Source: Mesorhizobium sp. LHD-90 (GTDB lineage Bacteria > Pseudomonadota > Alphaproteobacteria > Rhizobiales > Rhizobiaceae). Taken from it: 64,000 nucleotides of DNA. The translations under genes and the position numbers were made by a program. The notes beneath the pieces were generated by a model, which ran no database searches, was not told the origin of the DNA, and saw only the letters and a program-made list of their open reading frames with translations. Shown here piece after piece: positions 34,625 to 42,935 of the stretch (the first letter of the stretch is position 1; each line of letters begins with the position of its first letter). The stretch lies in NCBI RefSeq assembly GCF_030929505.1, contig NZ_JAVFVV010000003.1, forward strand, positions 186,001 through 250,000, in the 5' to 3' direction.

Positions 34625-34749
34625 CGGCTGGGCTTTGCGCGGCGCTTAAATCGGCGTAAACGGGTGCGGCGCAATATGACGCCGCCGGGACGGGCGAGCC
34701 GGGCCGGGGTAGAAGCCGGTTGCGCGCAGTCACGGAAGTTTTTGCAAAC

Positions 34750-35868
34750 ATGCATCGTGTCATGATCAGCGGGATCGGGGTTTTGATCCCCGAGGCCTCA
34801 ATCACCAACGAGGAGCTGGTCGCAAGCTTCAACACTTACGTCGACGCCGAGAACGCGTGGCGCGAAGGCACGGCCGAGCCGCTGCTGCAGAAGTCGGCCG
34901 AGGATTTCATCGCCTATGCCTCCGGCGTCAAGACCCGCCATGTGCACACGCTGGACGGCATCCTCGACCCGGAACGCATGGCGCCGCGCATTCCGCCGCG
35001 CGGCGACGACGAACTCTCCGTCATGGCCGAGTTCGGAGTCGGGTCCGCCCTGCGGGCGCTGGACCATGCCGGCCTGACTGGCGCCGACATCGACATGGTC
35101 ATCTGCGCGGCCTCGCATCACCAGCGACCCTATCCGGCGATCGGCATCGAGATCCAGCAGGCGATCGGCGCGCCGGGCGCGGCCTTCGACATGGGGCTCG
35201 GCTGCTCGTCGGCGGCCGCCGGCCTGCATGTCGCGGCCAATCTGGTGCGGGCAGGGGCGCAGCGGCGTGTGCTGGTGGTCACGCCCGAGATCATCACCGG
35301 GCATTTGAATTTCCGCGACCGCCAGACGCATTTCATCTTCGGTGACGCCTCCACCGCCATGATTGTCGAGCGCATGGGCGAGGCGCCGCGGCCCGGCCGC
35401 TTCGAGGTGATCGACACGCGCGGCTGGACGCAGTTTTCCAACAACATCCGCACCAATTTCGGTTTTCTGCTGCGCGACGGACTGGAGGACACCTCCGCCA
35501 TTCCGACCGAGGGCAACCTGATCAAGCAGGTCGGCAACAAGGTGTTCAAGGAAGTCACCGTCGCCGGCCACCGCTTCATCGTCGACTTTTTGGCCGAGCA
35601 CGGGCTGACGCCGGACGACATAAGACGCTTCTGGCTGCACCAGGCCAATGCGCGCATGAACGCGATGATCCTGAAACTGTCTTTCGGCCACGATGTCGGC
35701 CGCGACCGCGCGCCGATGGTGCTCGACCGGCTGGGCAACACCGCCGCCGCCGGCGCCGTCATCGCGCTGAAGGAAAACCATGAGGACATGGCGGCGGGCG
35801 ACTGGGGCCTGCTGTGCGCCTTCGGGGCGGGCTATTCGATCGGCGGCGCGCTGCTCAGGATGATGTGA
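34750..35868 (+). CDS. 3-oxoacyl-ACP synthase III family protein (FabH-like)
   Basis: 372 residues, longer than FabH (about 320), with the Cys-His-Asn triad: GLGCSSAAAGLHVA, FWLHQANARMN, RLGNTAAAGAVIAL. The N-terminal insertion (FNTYVDAENAWREGTAEPLLQKSAEDFI) marks the divergent group also annotated beta-ketoacyl-ACP synthase III, whose substrates are not primary fatty-acid starters. No other lipid gene is adjacent, so it is not part of a fab cluster. ATG 34750 chosen over 34720. Confidence 0.88.
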   Translation: MHRVMISGIGVLIPEASITNEELVASFNTYVDAENAWREGTAEPLLQKSAEDFIAYASGVKTRHVHTLDGILDPERMAPRIPPRGDDELSVMAEFGVGSALRALDHAGLTGADIDMVICAASHHQRPYPAIGIEIQQAIGAPGAAFDMGLGCSSAAAGLHVAANLVRAGAQRRVLVVTPEIITGHLNFRDRQTHFIFGDASTAMIVERMGEAPRPGRFEVIDTRGWTQFSNNIRTNFGFLLRDGLEDTSAIPTEGNLIKQVGNKVFKEVTVAGHRFIVDFLAEHGLTPDDIRRFWLHQANARMNAMILKLSFGHDVGRDRAPMVLDRLGNTAAAGAVIALKENHEDMAAGDWGLLCAFGAGYSIGGALLRMM

Positions 35869-35988
35869 ACCTGGCGGACTGAAGGGGCAGGGCTTCGGTC
35901 GCATTCGTTCCGCTCATCGTCCGATCAGCCGTTTTGGCTGGACGCAGCGGGCGGCCGTCGGCAAAGCTTTCGAGCGAAAGGAAACTTC

Positions 35989-36615
35989 ATGCTCGACCTG
36001 CCAACAGTCCCGGCCCGCGACGCGCAATTCGATATCGTGCCTGCAAGGAAGCTGACCGGTCGCATCGCCGGGCTCTATGTCGCGGCGACCGATCATTTCG
36101 AGACGGCGGCGGTCGACGTGCTCCCGCTCGAGTTCGACGGCATTCCCGGCGATTTTCACGCAGGCCCGACGCGCCGCTCCGGCAGCCGCGAGCCGTGGTA
36201 TCCACGCGGCACCGAGATGCGCAACGAGCGGCAGCTTTCGATCGTGGCGCCCGACGAACTGGCACTGGTGGCCGAACGGATGGGGCTGACCGAGATCAGG
36301 CCGGAATGGATCGGCGCCAACCTTTCGCTCGAGGGTATCCCGCATCTCTCCATGCTGCCGTCCGGCACGCTGCTGTTCTTCAAGGGCGGCGTCACCGTCA
36401 AGGTCGACGCGCAGAACGGCCCGTGCCGCTATGCCGGCAAGCAGGTGGCGATGCGCGCCGGCATGGCGGACGAGGAGGCGGGCTCGCTGCTGTTTCCCAA
36501 GGCGGCGAAGCGCCTGCGCGGATTGGTGGCCTGGGTGGAGAAGCCCGGAACGCTGACGATGGACGAGGAGGTTTCCGTCCGCGTTCCGGAACAGTGGATT
36601 TATAAGCCCGCCTAA
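35989..36615 (+). CDS. MOSC domain protein
   Basis: 208 residues. The MOSC core has the conserved Cys in KVDAQNGPCRYAGKQVA (about residue 142) and EFDGIPGDFHAGPTRRSG plus RNERQLSIVAPDEL. MOSC domains bind sulfur or molybdenum cofactor sulfur for delivery or N-oxide reduction, as in YiiM/YcbX. No molybdoenzyme gene is near. Start ATG 35989 follows GAAAGGAAA. Confidence 0.9.
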   Translation: MLDLPTVPARDAQFDIVPARKLTGRIAGLYVAATDHFETAAVDVLPLEFDGIPGDFHAGPTRRSGSREPWYPRGTEMRNERQLSIVAPDELALVAERMGLTEIRPEWIGANLSLEGIPHLSMLPSGTLLFFKGGVTVKVDAQNGPCRYAGKQVAMRAGMADEEAGSLLFPKAAKRLRGLVAWVEKPGTLTMDEEVSVRVPEQWIYKPA

Positions 36616-36631
36616 CCGGCGGGCGACAGGA

Positions 36632-37474
36632 TCACGCCGCCTTGCGGTTCTTCTTCTCGCCCTGGGCAAGGTCGGCGATAAAATCCCACTTCTCCCAGAG
36701 CGCAAGCCGGTTGGCGTATTCCTGGCGGATCATCGGCAGGCCGACATCGCCGAAGAAGACGCGCACCGGCGGTTCCTCTGCATCCACCAATGCCAGCATG
36801 GCCGGGCCAGTTGCGTCCGGATCGCCGGGAACGACGGTCGCGCGCCGCTGCGCGGTCTTTGCGCGGGCCGGATCGTAGACGGCGATCGGCGTCGAGTGTT
36901 TTGCCGAGGGGCCGCCCCAGTCGGTCGAGAAGCCCGCCGGCTCCACTAGCGTCACATGGATGCCGAGATCCGCGACCTCGACGGCAAGCGCCTGGCTGAA
37001 ACCTTCCAGCGCCCATTTCGAGGCGTTGTACCAGCCGATGTTCGGGAAGGCGTTGACGCCGCCGATGGACGAGATCTGGATGATGTGGCCGGATTTCTGG
37101 GCACGCATGATCGGAAGTGCTGCCTGCGTCACCCACAGCGCACCAAACACATTGGTCTCCATCTGGTCGCGGGCTTCTGTCTCGCTGATCTCCTCGATCG
37201 CGCCGAACTGGCCATAGCCAGCATTGTTGATGACGATGTCGAGGCGGCCGAAGCGTTTGTGGGCCTCGGCGATCGTCGTTTCGACCGCTGCCTTGTCGGT
37301 GACGTCGAGTTTCAGCGCGGCGACGCGGTAGCCGTATTTCTCGACCAGATCGGAGAGGGTTTTGGGATCGCGAGCGGTGGCTGCGACAGAATCGCCGCGC
37401 GCCAGTGCGGCTTCCGCCCAAACGCGACCAAACCCTTTTGACGATCCGGTGATGAACCAAACCTTGCTTGCCAT
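36632..37474 (-). CDS. Short-chain dehydrogenase/reductase
   Basis: 280 residues: cofactor motif WFITGSSKGFGRVWAEAAL, NNAGYGQFGAIEE, active site SSIGG...Y-N-A-S-K (Ser, Tyr, Lys). The residue after the second strand (TARDPKTL) suggests NADP(H). ATG 37474 starts the core; an ATG ten codons upstream is possible. It is divergent from a TetR regulator with two palindromes between, so repression by that TetR is likely. Substrate unknown. Confidence 0.9.
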   Translation of the reverse strand: MASKVWFITGSSKGFGRVWAEAALARGDSVAATARDPKTLSDLVEKYGYRVAALKLDVTDKAAVETTIAEAHKRFGRLDIVINNAGYGQFGAIEEISETEARDQMETNVFGALWVTQAALPIMRAQKSGHIIQISSIGGVNAFPNIGWYNASKWALEGFSQALAVEVADLGIHVTLVEPAGFSTDWGGPSAKHSTPIAVYDPARAKTAQRRATVVPGDPDATGPAMLALVDAEEPPVRVFFGDVGLPMIRQEYANRLALWEKWDFIADLAQGEKKNRKAA

Positions 37475-37546
37475 GATGATGTGCCTTCCTGCCCACTCGG
37501 GCAAATAGCGGCTGCTTGCCCGCGGGCGCGGGCGGTCTTAGATATG

Positions 37547-37587
37547 CGGAGTGACCTCCGGTTCAGAATATACGGAGCCTCCTCCGT
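37547..37587. promoter_or_regulatory. Two palindromic TetR operator candidates
   Basis: CGGAGtgacCTCCG (37547-37560) and ACGGAGcctcCTCCGT (37572-37587) share the CGGAG-N4-CTCCG core, with centres 26 bases apart. They sit between the divergent SDR and TetR genes and cover the in-frame ATG 37551, which supports the TTG start downstream. Likely autoregulation plus control of the SDR. Confidence 0.75.
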
Positions 37588-37613
37588 TTTACCAAGGGTC
37601 CGCGGAGAAGTTT

Positions 37614-38195
37614 TTGACATCGCCTGAAAAGCGAAAGCCGCCGCGCGCCGACGCGGCGCGAAACCGCGAAAGACTGCTGGAGGCGACCTCGGCGCTGGTC
37701 GCCGAGAAGCGCGGGGACCTGTCGCTTGCGGCTGTGGCCGAACGCGCCGGCGTCGGCATCGGCACGCTCTACCGGCATTTTCCGAACCGCGACGCGCTGC
37801 TTGCCGGGCTCTACCGCAACGAGGTGGCACGGCTGAAGGCGGAAGCCGAGATGCTGGCGCGCACGCTGCCGCCGCTGCAGGCGCTGACGACCTGGCTGGA
37901 GCATTATGCGGCGCTGATGGCCGTCAAATACGGTTTTGCCGACGCGATGAAGTCGGCGCTCAATTCCGACGCCGAAGTGTTTTCGCAATCGCGCGTGCTG
38001 GCCGCCGGCGCGTTGTCGGCGCTGCTCGACGCCGCCGCCGATGCGGGCACGGTGCGGCGCGGCATCGACCCCGAGGATGTGCTGATGGCAGTCGCCGCCA
38101 CCATTTCCGCGAGCCTCAGCAAGGACGGCTCGGACGCGCGCGGTAAAAGGCTGCTGGGGCTGATCGTCGACGGACTAAGGTTTCAAGAGGAGTGA
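37614..38195 (+). CDS. TetR family regulator
   Basis: 193 residues from TTG 37614 (preceded by GGAGAAG), or 214 from ATG 37551, which would start inside the operators. HTH: LLEATSALVAEKRGDLSLAAVAERAGVGIGTLYRHFPNRDALL (about 30-65 of the shorter form). The C-terminal half is the TetR_C-type ligand domain (TWLEHYAALMAVKYGFADAMKSAL). It faces the SDR gene and probably represses it until an inducer binds; inducer unknown. Confidence 0.87.
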   Translation: MTSPEKRKPPRADAARNRERLLEATSALVAEKRGDLSLAAVAERAGVGIGTLYRHFPNRDALLAGLYRNEVARLKAEAEMLARTLPPLQALTTWLEHYAALMAVKYGFADAMKSALNSDAEVFSQSRVLAAGALSALLDAAADAGTVRRGIDPEDVLMAVAATISASLSKDGSDARGKRLLGLIVDGLRFQEE

Positions 38196-38321
38196 ACTTG
38201 CATTCTTGGGCCGAGCGTAGGCTCGCTGTTGCTCCTCACTTGCCCCGAGGCTATCCAGCGCCGCGCTCCGTGCGCCACCGGATGCAACCGCTCTCCGCGG
38301 CATCAAATGTCCAGGCTCCTT

Positions 38322-38630
38322 TCACACGTCCTCGTCGTCCGGATCGAGCAGCCTTGTGGCGCGCCAGCGCGTCAGCACGGCGTTGATCTGGTCGACGACG
38401 AAAAAGCGGGCCGAGTCGCGGTCGTAGTCGTCCTCGAGCAGCGCCTCGTAGTCCGTATGCGCATGGCGGACATGCGCCACTGCCGCCAGCCAGACGGCCA
38501 CGGTCGGCGGCAAGGTCTTCAGGTGTTTCGCGCCCGCGTCCGTCCTGATCTTCTCGGCATCGGCATAGGGTGCCAGCGGCAGCAGCGCCGTCAGCGCCTT
38601 GGCGATCGCGCGCTGGCGGTGAGTCGACAT
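38322..38630 (-). CDS. DUF2293 domain protein
   Basis: 102 residues, helical: TVAVWLAAVAHVRHAHTDYEALLEDDYDRDSARFFVVDQINAVLTRWR fits the DUF2293 pattern (RHxHTxYxxLL, R-x-x-A-R). Function is unknown. It follows trmO directly, with stop and start touching (TGATG-like at 38630), so it is probably co-transcribed. C-terminus is acidic (PDDEDV). Confidence 0.75.
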   Translation of the reverse strand: MSTHRQRAIAKALTALLPLAPYADAEKIRTDAGAKHLKTLPPTVAVWLAAVAHVRHAHTDYEALLEDDYDRDSARFFVVDQINAVLTRWRATRLLDPDDEDV

Positions 38631-39205
38631 CAGCCGCCGTCCGAATCGCTCGCCGGCCGGCTCTTTTCGTAGCTGGCCTCCGGTACGGCATCGGTGGTCG
38701 CGAAATAGGGTTTGACGTCTATCACCGGCGTGCCGTCGAGTACATCGATGCCTTCCAGTACAAGCACGCCGGCGGCCTCGTCGATGTTGAGCAACCGCGC
38801 CACATGCATACCGACCGGGTTCGGTCGCGCCGGCGAACGAAGGGCGAAGACTCCTTTCGATTCAGCGGCATGGCGGGGTTTTTGCACAATCAGATTCCGC
38901 GGCGCGTGATGCAGCCAGGTGAGCAGGACGATGTGACTCGCGGCGGAAAGCTCCCGCAAGCCGTCGCGGAACTCTGTCGCGATCTCGACGCTGGCCGGCT
39001 GCCCGCGCTCGCGCGCCTCGCGCATGTTTTTCGGGCAGTCGTCGCGGCGAGCCCAGGGCGAACGGACCAAGCCGATGAAAACGAGATGCGCATCGCCGGT
39101 CCGCTGCGCCGGGTCGTCTGCCAGCGCAACCTCGCCGCCGCGCATCTCGAACATGGGTCTGCCCGCATTACCGGCAAGCGGCATTTTCTTGTCCCCGAGC
39201 GACAT
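38630..39205 (-). CDS. trmO: tRNA (N6-threonylcarbamoyladenosine(37)-N6)-methyltransferase TrmO (TsaA)
   Basis: 191 residues: HLVFIGLVRSPWARRDDCPKNMREARERGQPASVEIATEF...HIVLLTWLHHAPRN and VFALRSPARPNPVGMHVARLL are the TrmO/TsaA beta-barrel hallmarks (R-S-P-x-R-P-N-P-x-G). It methylates t6A37 of tRNA. ATG 39205 preferred over 39232. The promoter region shared with the divergent ArsR-type gene contains the 39231-39250 palindrome. Confidence 0.9.
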   Translation of the reverse strand: MSLGDKKMPLAGNAGRPMFEMRGGEVALADDPAQRTGDAHLVFIGLVRSPWARRDDCPKNMREARERGQPASVEIATEFRDGLRELSAASHIVLLTWLHHAPRNLIVQKPRHAAESKGVFALRSPARPNPVGMHVARLLNIDEAAGVLVLEGIDVLDGTPVIDVKPYFATTDAVPEASYEKSRPASDSDGG

Positions 39206-39230
39206 AAGGGTTGCGACTCTCCGATTCTTC

Positions 39231-39250
39231 ACATAAAGATATGTTTATGT
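39231..39250. promoter_or_regulatory. SahR/ArsR-type operator before the metF operon
   Basis: ACATAAAGATATGTTTATGT is an 18-of-20 palindrome, 22 bases before the ArsR-type gene and 25 before trmO. AT-rich sites like this are described for SAH-responsive ArsR-family regulators of methionine cycle genes in alphaproteobacteria. It should be the site of autoregulation and metF control. Confidence 0.7.
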
Positions 39251-39272
39251 CTTTCTGATTGGCAAGCTTGCG

Positions 39273-40277
39273 ATGCGCATCACCCTGGACCTGATGGTTG
39301 ATATATTGAAGGCGGCGGCCGAATCCAGTCGCCTGCGCATCCTGGCGCTGATCTCGCGCGGCGACCTCACCGTCTCCGACATCACTGAAATCCTCAACCA
39401 GTCGCAGCCGCGCGTCTCTCGCCACCTCAAGCTGCTGATGGAGGCCGGGCTGGTCGAGCGCTATCAGGAGGGCTCGTGGGCCTTCTTCCGCATCTCCGAC
39501 GACGAGGATGTGCGCGAGTTCGTCGCCGGCATCGTGTCGCGCGTACATGAGCGCGACGCGCTGGTCGACCGCGACCTCGAACGGCTGCAGGCGGTCAAGC
39601 ATCGGCGGCAGGAGAAGGCGAGCGCCTATTTCAGCCGCAATGCCGCCTCCTGGGATCAACTGCGCACCCTGCACGCGCCCGACCAAGCGGTGGAGGCGGC
39701 CCTTCTGGCCCTGATCGGCACAAGGCCGTTCCAGTCCATGCTCGACCTCGGCACCGGCACAGGACGGCTGCTCGAACTGTTCGCGCCGCTTTATCGCCGC
39801 GGCGTTGGAATCGACCTCTCGCGCGAGATGCTTGCGGTGGCGCGCGCCAATCTCGACCGGGGAGGGGTGTCGCATGCGCAGGTGCGCCAGGGCGATATTT
39901 TTGCCCCGCCGGTGGAGCGCGACAGTTTCGACCTGGTCACCATGCACCAGGTGCTGCACTATCTCGACGAGCCGGGCGCCGCGATCCGCGAGGCGGCGCG
40001 GCTGCTGAGGCCGGCAGGGCGCCTGGTCATTGTCGATTTCGCGCCGCATACGCTGGAGTTCCTGCGCGACGAGCACGCGCACCTGCGGCTGGGTTTTTCC
40101 GATCAGCAGATCGCCGAGTGGTTCGCCGAAGCCGGTCTCGACGTCGAGGCGACGAAGGCGTTCGAGCCGCGCTCCGCCGGCCGCGCCACGCTCACCGTAA
40201 AACTCTGGCTCGGCCGCGACAGGCGCGTGCTGATCGCCGACAGTCCAAACGCAGCATTGCAAGGGGAGGCCGCCTGA
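39273..40277 (+). CDS. ArsR family regulator fused to a SAM-dependent methyltransferase domain (SahR-like)
   Basis: 334 residues. ArsR winged helix at 8-85 (LKAAAESSRLRILALISRGDLTVSDITEILNQSQPRVSRHLKLLMEAGLVE). Rossmann methyltransferase from about 145 (MLDLGTGTGRLLELFAPLYRRGVGIDLSREML, HQVLHYLDEPGAAI). No metal-binding CxC pair, so not an arsenic sensor. The SAM domain may sense SAM/SAH to control one-carbon genes. It overlaps metF by one base (TGATG). Confidence 0.87.
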   Translation: MRITLDLMVDILKAAAESSRLRILALISRGDLTVSDITEILNQSQPRVSRHLKLLMEAGLVERYQEGSWAFFRISDDEDVREFVAGIVSRVHERDALVDRDLERLQAVKHRRQEKASAYFSRNAASWDQLRTLHAPDQAVEAALLALIGTRPFQSMLDLGTGTGRLLELFAPLYRRGVGIDLSREMLAVARANLDRGGVSHAQVRQGDIFAPPVERDSFDLVTMHQVLHYLDEPGAAIREAARLLRPAGRLVIVDFAPHTLEFLRDEHAHLRLGFSDQQIAEWFAEAGLDVEATKAFEPRSAGRATLTVKLWLGRDRRVLIADSPNAALQGEAA

Positions 40278-41206
40278 TGAGCCAGTTCCGTTTTTCGCGA
40301 CGCCCCGACACAGGGGGCCGCGTGCGCGTCTCCTTCGAGTTTTTCCCGCCCAAGACCGACGAGATGGAGCAGCGGTTGTGGCAGACGGTGACCCGTCTCG
40401 CGCCCCTCGGTCCAAAATTCGTATCCGTGACCTACGGTGCCGGCGGCTCGACGCGCGAGCGCACGGCCCGAACGGTGAAACGCATCCTCACCGGGACCGA
40501 CATTCCGGCGGCGGCGCATTTGACCTGTGTCGGCGCGCCGAAGGAAGAGGTCGACGCGGTCATCCGCGAATACAAGGATATCGGCATCGAACGCTTTGTG
40601 GCGTTGCGCGGTGATCCGGCGAGCGGCGTCGGCGACGTCTACCGTCCGCACCCGGGCGGCTACCAGAATGGCGCGGATCTGGTCGCCGGCCTGAAGGCGA
40701 TCGCGGATTTCGACATCTCGGTCGCCGCATATCCGGAAAAACATCCGCAAAGCCCTGATTTCGCGACCGATATCGAGATGCTGAAGCGCAAGGTCGACAA
40801 CGGCGCGACCCGCGCCATCACCCAGTTCTTCTTCGATAACGATCTTTATGAGCGCTATGTCGAACGAGTGCGGCGGGCCGGCATCTATATTCCGATCGTG
40901 CCGGGCATCCAGCCGGTGCATAGCTTCCGGCAGGTGGCGAATTTCTCCGCCAAGGCCGGCACCCATGTGCCGGCCTGGCTGGCGGAGCGGTTCGAGGGGC
41001 TGGACAACGACCCGCAGACCCATGCGCTGGTGGCGTCCGCCGTGGCCGCCGAGCAGGTGATGGACCTGATGGAGCGCGGCGTGGAAGAATTCCATTTCTA
41101 CACGATGAACCGGGCGGACCTCGCCTTCGCGATCTGCCACATGATCGGCCTGCGGGCGCAGGCGGCCGCGCCAGAGGCAATAACTCCCGGCGCTGCCGCT
41201 GCTTAG
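40277..41206 (+). CDS. metF: 5,10-methylenetetrahydrofolate reductase
   Basis: 309-residue flavoprotein making 5-methyltetrahydrofolate for methionine synthesis. VSFEFFPPKTDEMEQRLW (catalytic Glu), FVSVTYGAGGSTRERT, FVALRGDP (FAD/folate contact), AAYPEKHP and TQFFFDND are all present. The FAD-binding folate barrel is complete. Coupled to the SahR-like gene upstream. A terminator follows about 80 bases after the stop. The sequence TAGACCAATCGGTCAA at the stop codon resembles a RutR site. Confidence 0.95.
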   Translation: MSQFRFSRRPDTGGRVRVSFEFFPPKTDEMEQRLWQTVTRLAPLGPKFVSVTYGAGGSTRERTARTVKRILTGTDIPAAAHLTCVGAPKEEVDAVIREYKDIGIERFVALRGDPASGVGDVYRPHPGGYQNGADLVAGLKAIADFDISVAAYPEKHPQSPDFATDIEMLKRKVDNGATRAITQFFFDNDLYERYVERVRRAGIYIPIVPGIQPVHSFRQVANFSAKAGTHVPAWLAERFEGLDNDPQTHALVASAVAAEQVMDLMERGVEEFHFYTMNRADLAFAICHMIGLRAQAAAPEAITPGAAAA

Positions 41207-41284
41207 ACCAATCGGTCAAGTCGACCCATGAACGGGCCGACGGGGAGTGCAAAAATGCTCCCGAAGTCCTTGTCCACAAAGGAA

Positions 41285-41314
41285 AAGGCCCGCCGGTGAC
41301 GACGGGCCTTTCTC
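41285..41314 (+). terminator. Intrinsic terminator of the metF operon
   Basis: AAGGCCCG (41285-41292), ten-base loop, CGGGCCTT (41303-41310), then TCTCGTTT. T-run is imperfect but the stem is good. The rest of 41207-41356 has nothing else I can identify. Confidence 0.75.
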
Positions 41315-41356
41315 GTTTGTGCGGCACCGGAGACCGATGCCCCCCAGCTCATGCGG

Positions 41357-41443
41357 TCAAGGAAGAACTCCCATTATCAGGGCGCCGATAAATGCGAACG
41401 CAGCACAAATCATCAATGCGTTGATTGGCCGTGCAAGTCCCAT
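41357..41443 (-). CDS. 28-residue small membrane protein
   Basis: Short ORF: ATG 41443, GGAGG exactly six bases upstream, stop TGA. The peptide has a basic start (MGLARP) and one hydrophobic span (ALMICAAFAFIGALIMGVL), like known single-pass small proteins. The ideal ribosome site and clear helix support translation. No homolog can be named from memory with certainty. It lies in the gap between metF and the EamA gene. Confidence 0.55.
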   Translation of the reverse strand: MGLARPINALMICAAFAFIGALIMGVLP

Positions 41444-41598
41444 GCGATGCCTCCATGAGTAGAGTACGGGCGGGAGTCTAGGGGAGAACGGCCGGCAGAC
41501 AAGCGGAAAACATGCTGCATTGCGGCAGAATTATGGAAAACCCGTCGAGCCGACGATGCTTAGCCGTTGAAAAGATTTTGCAAACGGGCGCGATAAAA

Positions 41599-42546
41599 TT
41601 ATGGCGAGCGTTTGACGGGACCACCCCTGGTAGCGCTGTCAAACAGCCTTCCGTCTATGGTGACCAGGCCCAGAGCGATGACAGCCATGCCCAGCATCTC
41701 GATCGGCTCCAGTCTTTCGCCGAGGAACAGCACGCCGAGCAGGATGGCGCTGGCGGGCACGATGAGGGTGACCAGCGAGGCGTTGGTGGCTCCGGCGTCG
41801 GCGACGAGGCGGAAATAAAGCAGATAGGCGAAGGCGGTGGAGAGCAGCGCCAGGCCAAGCACCGCGGCCCAGACGTGAACGCTGTGCGAAAACAGGCCGG
41901 CAAAACCGTTTACGGTCAACACGACAGGGACCATCACGGCGGTTGAGGCGGTGAGCTGGGCGGTGGCGACGACGGCGGGCGGAATGCCCCTGAGGCGTTT
42001 TGCGACCATCAGTGCAAGGGCATAGGACAGCGAGGCGCCGATCAGCGCCAGCTTCGCCCAGGCCGGCGCGCCGAGGCCCGAGACCAGGCCTGGGCCGATC
42101 ATGATCGCCGTGCCGGCGATGCCAAGCAGAATGCCCAACACCTTGTTCCAGCTCAATTTTTCGTCGTCCGTCAACTGGCTTGCGAGCAGCGCGGTCCAGA
42201 ACGGCGTGGTGGCGTTGAGCACCGAGGCGAGGCCGGCGCCGAGCTGCGTCTGGCCGGCGAAGATCAGCGAGAAGGGGATGACGTTGTTGAGGACGGCTAG
42301 CAGGACAAGGCCCGGGGCGTAGGGCAGGGCGCTACGGAAGGAAATGCCGGCGGCGGCGAGATAGATCTGGAGCGCGATGGCGGCGATTGCGACCCGAAAA
42401 AGCACAAGCGAAAGCGGGTGAAGCTCCGATACGGCGATGCGGGCGAAAAAGAACGATCCGCCCCAGATGACGCCGAGCAGGACGAGCATCGCCCAACTGC
42501 GGGCGGACATTGTAGCCGGCGCATTATGTATTTGATTCGCTGGCAT
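41599..42546 (-). CDS. EamA (DMT) family transporter
   Basis: 315 residues (303 if ATG 42510 is the start), ten predicted helices in two EamA repeats: MLVLLGVIWGGSFFFARIAVSELHP opens the first; GAPAWAKLALIGASLSYALALMVAKRL opens the second. GTAIMIGP and FLGERLEPIEMLGMAVIALGL are typical. DMT proteins export amino acids, drugs or metabolites; substrate not assignable. Divergent from the decarboxylase gene, suggesting possible co-control with polyamine synthesis. Confidence 0.9.
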   Translation of the reverse strand: MPANQIHNAPATMSARSWAMLVLLGVIWGGSFFFARIAVSELHPLSLVLFRVAIAAIALQIYLAAAGISFRSALPYAPGLVLLAVLNNVIPFSLIFAGQTQLGAGLASVLNATTPFWTALLASQLTDDEKLSWNKVLGILLGIAGTAIMIGPGLVSGLGAPAWAKLALIGASLSYALALMVAKRLRGIPPAVVATAQLTASTAVMVPVVLTVNGFAGLFSHSVHVWAAVLGLALLSTAFAYLLYFRLVADAGATNASLVTLIVPASAILLGVLFLGERLEPIEMLGMAVIALGLVTIDGRLFDSATRGGPVKRSP

Positions 42547-42624
42547 TTTGGGACTCCTCGAGACGCGGCTTAAACCGGCCAGCGTCGGCGCGCCACCCGT
42601 TTCCCGATATACTCCCAGAGACGC

Positions 42625-42847
42625 CCGTGAAGTCCGGAAGAGTCAAGGAATTCAATACTCTATCCGGATTATCGCGTGGAAAGACCGTTCCGGGCTTCAC
42701 GGCAATGCCTTCAAACCCGGCAAGACCCGACAAATTCGGCCTGTCGAGCTTGCCGCAAGCGGCAAAAGAGTTCGTTCGGCCTTGCCGTGCGCCAGGGGCG
42801 CCGACTGTCCCGAGAGGCGCGCGGCATGTCGAAGGAAGGAGCGTTGC
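42625..42847 (+). ncRNA. Structured 5' leader of the decarboxylase gene (possible speF-type element)
   Basis: A 15-bp helix forms between 42625-42639 (CCGTGAAGTCCGGAA) and 42688-42702 (TTCCGGGCTTCACGG), with only one G-U pair. A second hairpin TTGCCG-CAAG-CGGCAA lies at about 42751-42766, and GC-rich stems follow. The gene start is 389 bases from the divergent EamA gene. The Rfam speF RNA motif is known upstream of alphaproteobacterial ornithine decarboxylase genes; this leader is in the right place, but I could not check the consensus. Confidence 0.5.
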
Positions 42848-42913
42848 ATGGGCTGCTGCGTTGCAGGCGGACGAGGCAAGTTCAAAGCGACACGAAAACA
42901 GGCTATCGGTTAG
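42848..42913 (+). CDS. Possible 21-residue leader peptide before the decarboxylase
   Basis: ATG 42848 is preceded by GGAAGGAG with ideal spacing. The peptide begins MGCCVAGGRGKFK, has two CGA Arg codons and several Lys, and ends at TAG 42911, just 22 bases before the decarboxylase start. Leader peptides that sense polyamine or ornithine levels are known in other bacteria. No conservation data support this, so it is a hypothesis from the ribosome site and location. Confidence 0.4.
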   Translation: MGCCVAGGRGKFKATRKQAIG

Positions 42914-42935
42914 CGGCGGGCTTCGAGGAGCGGCA

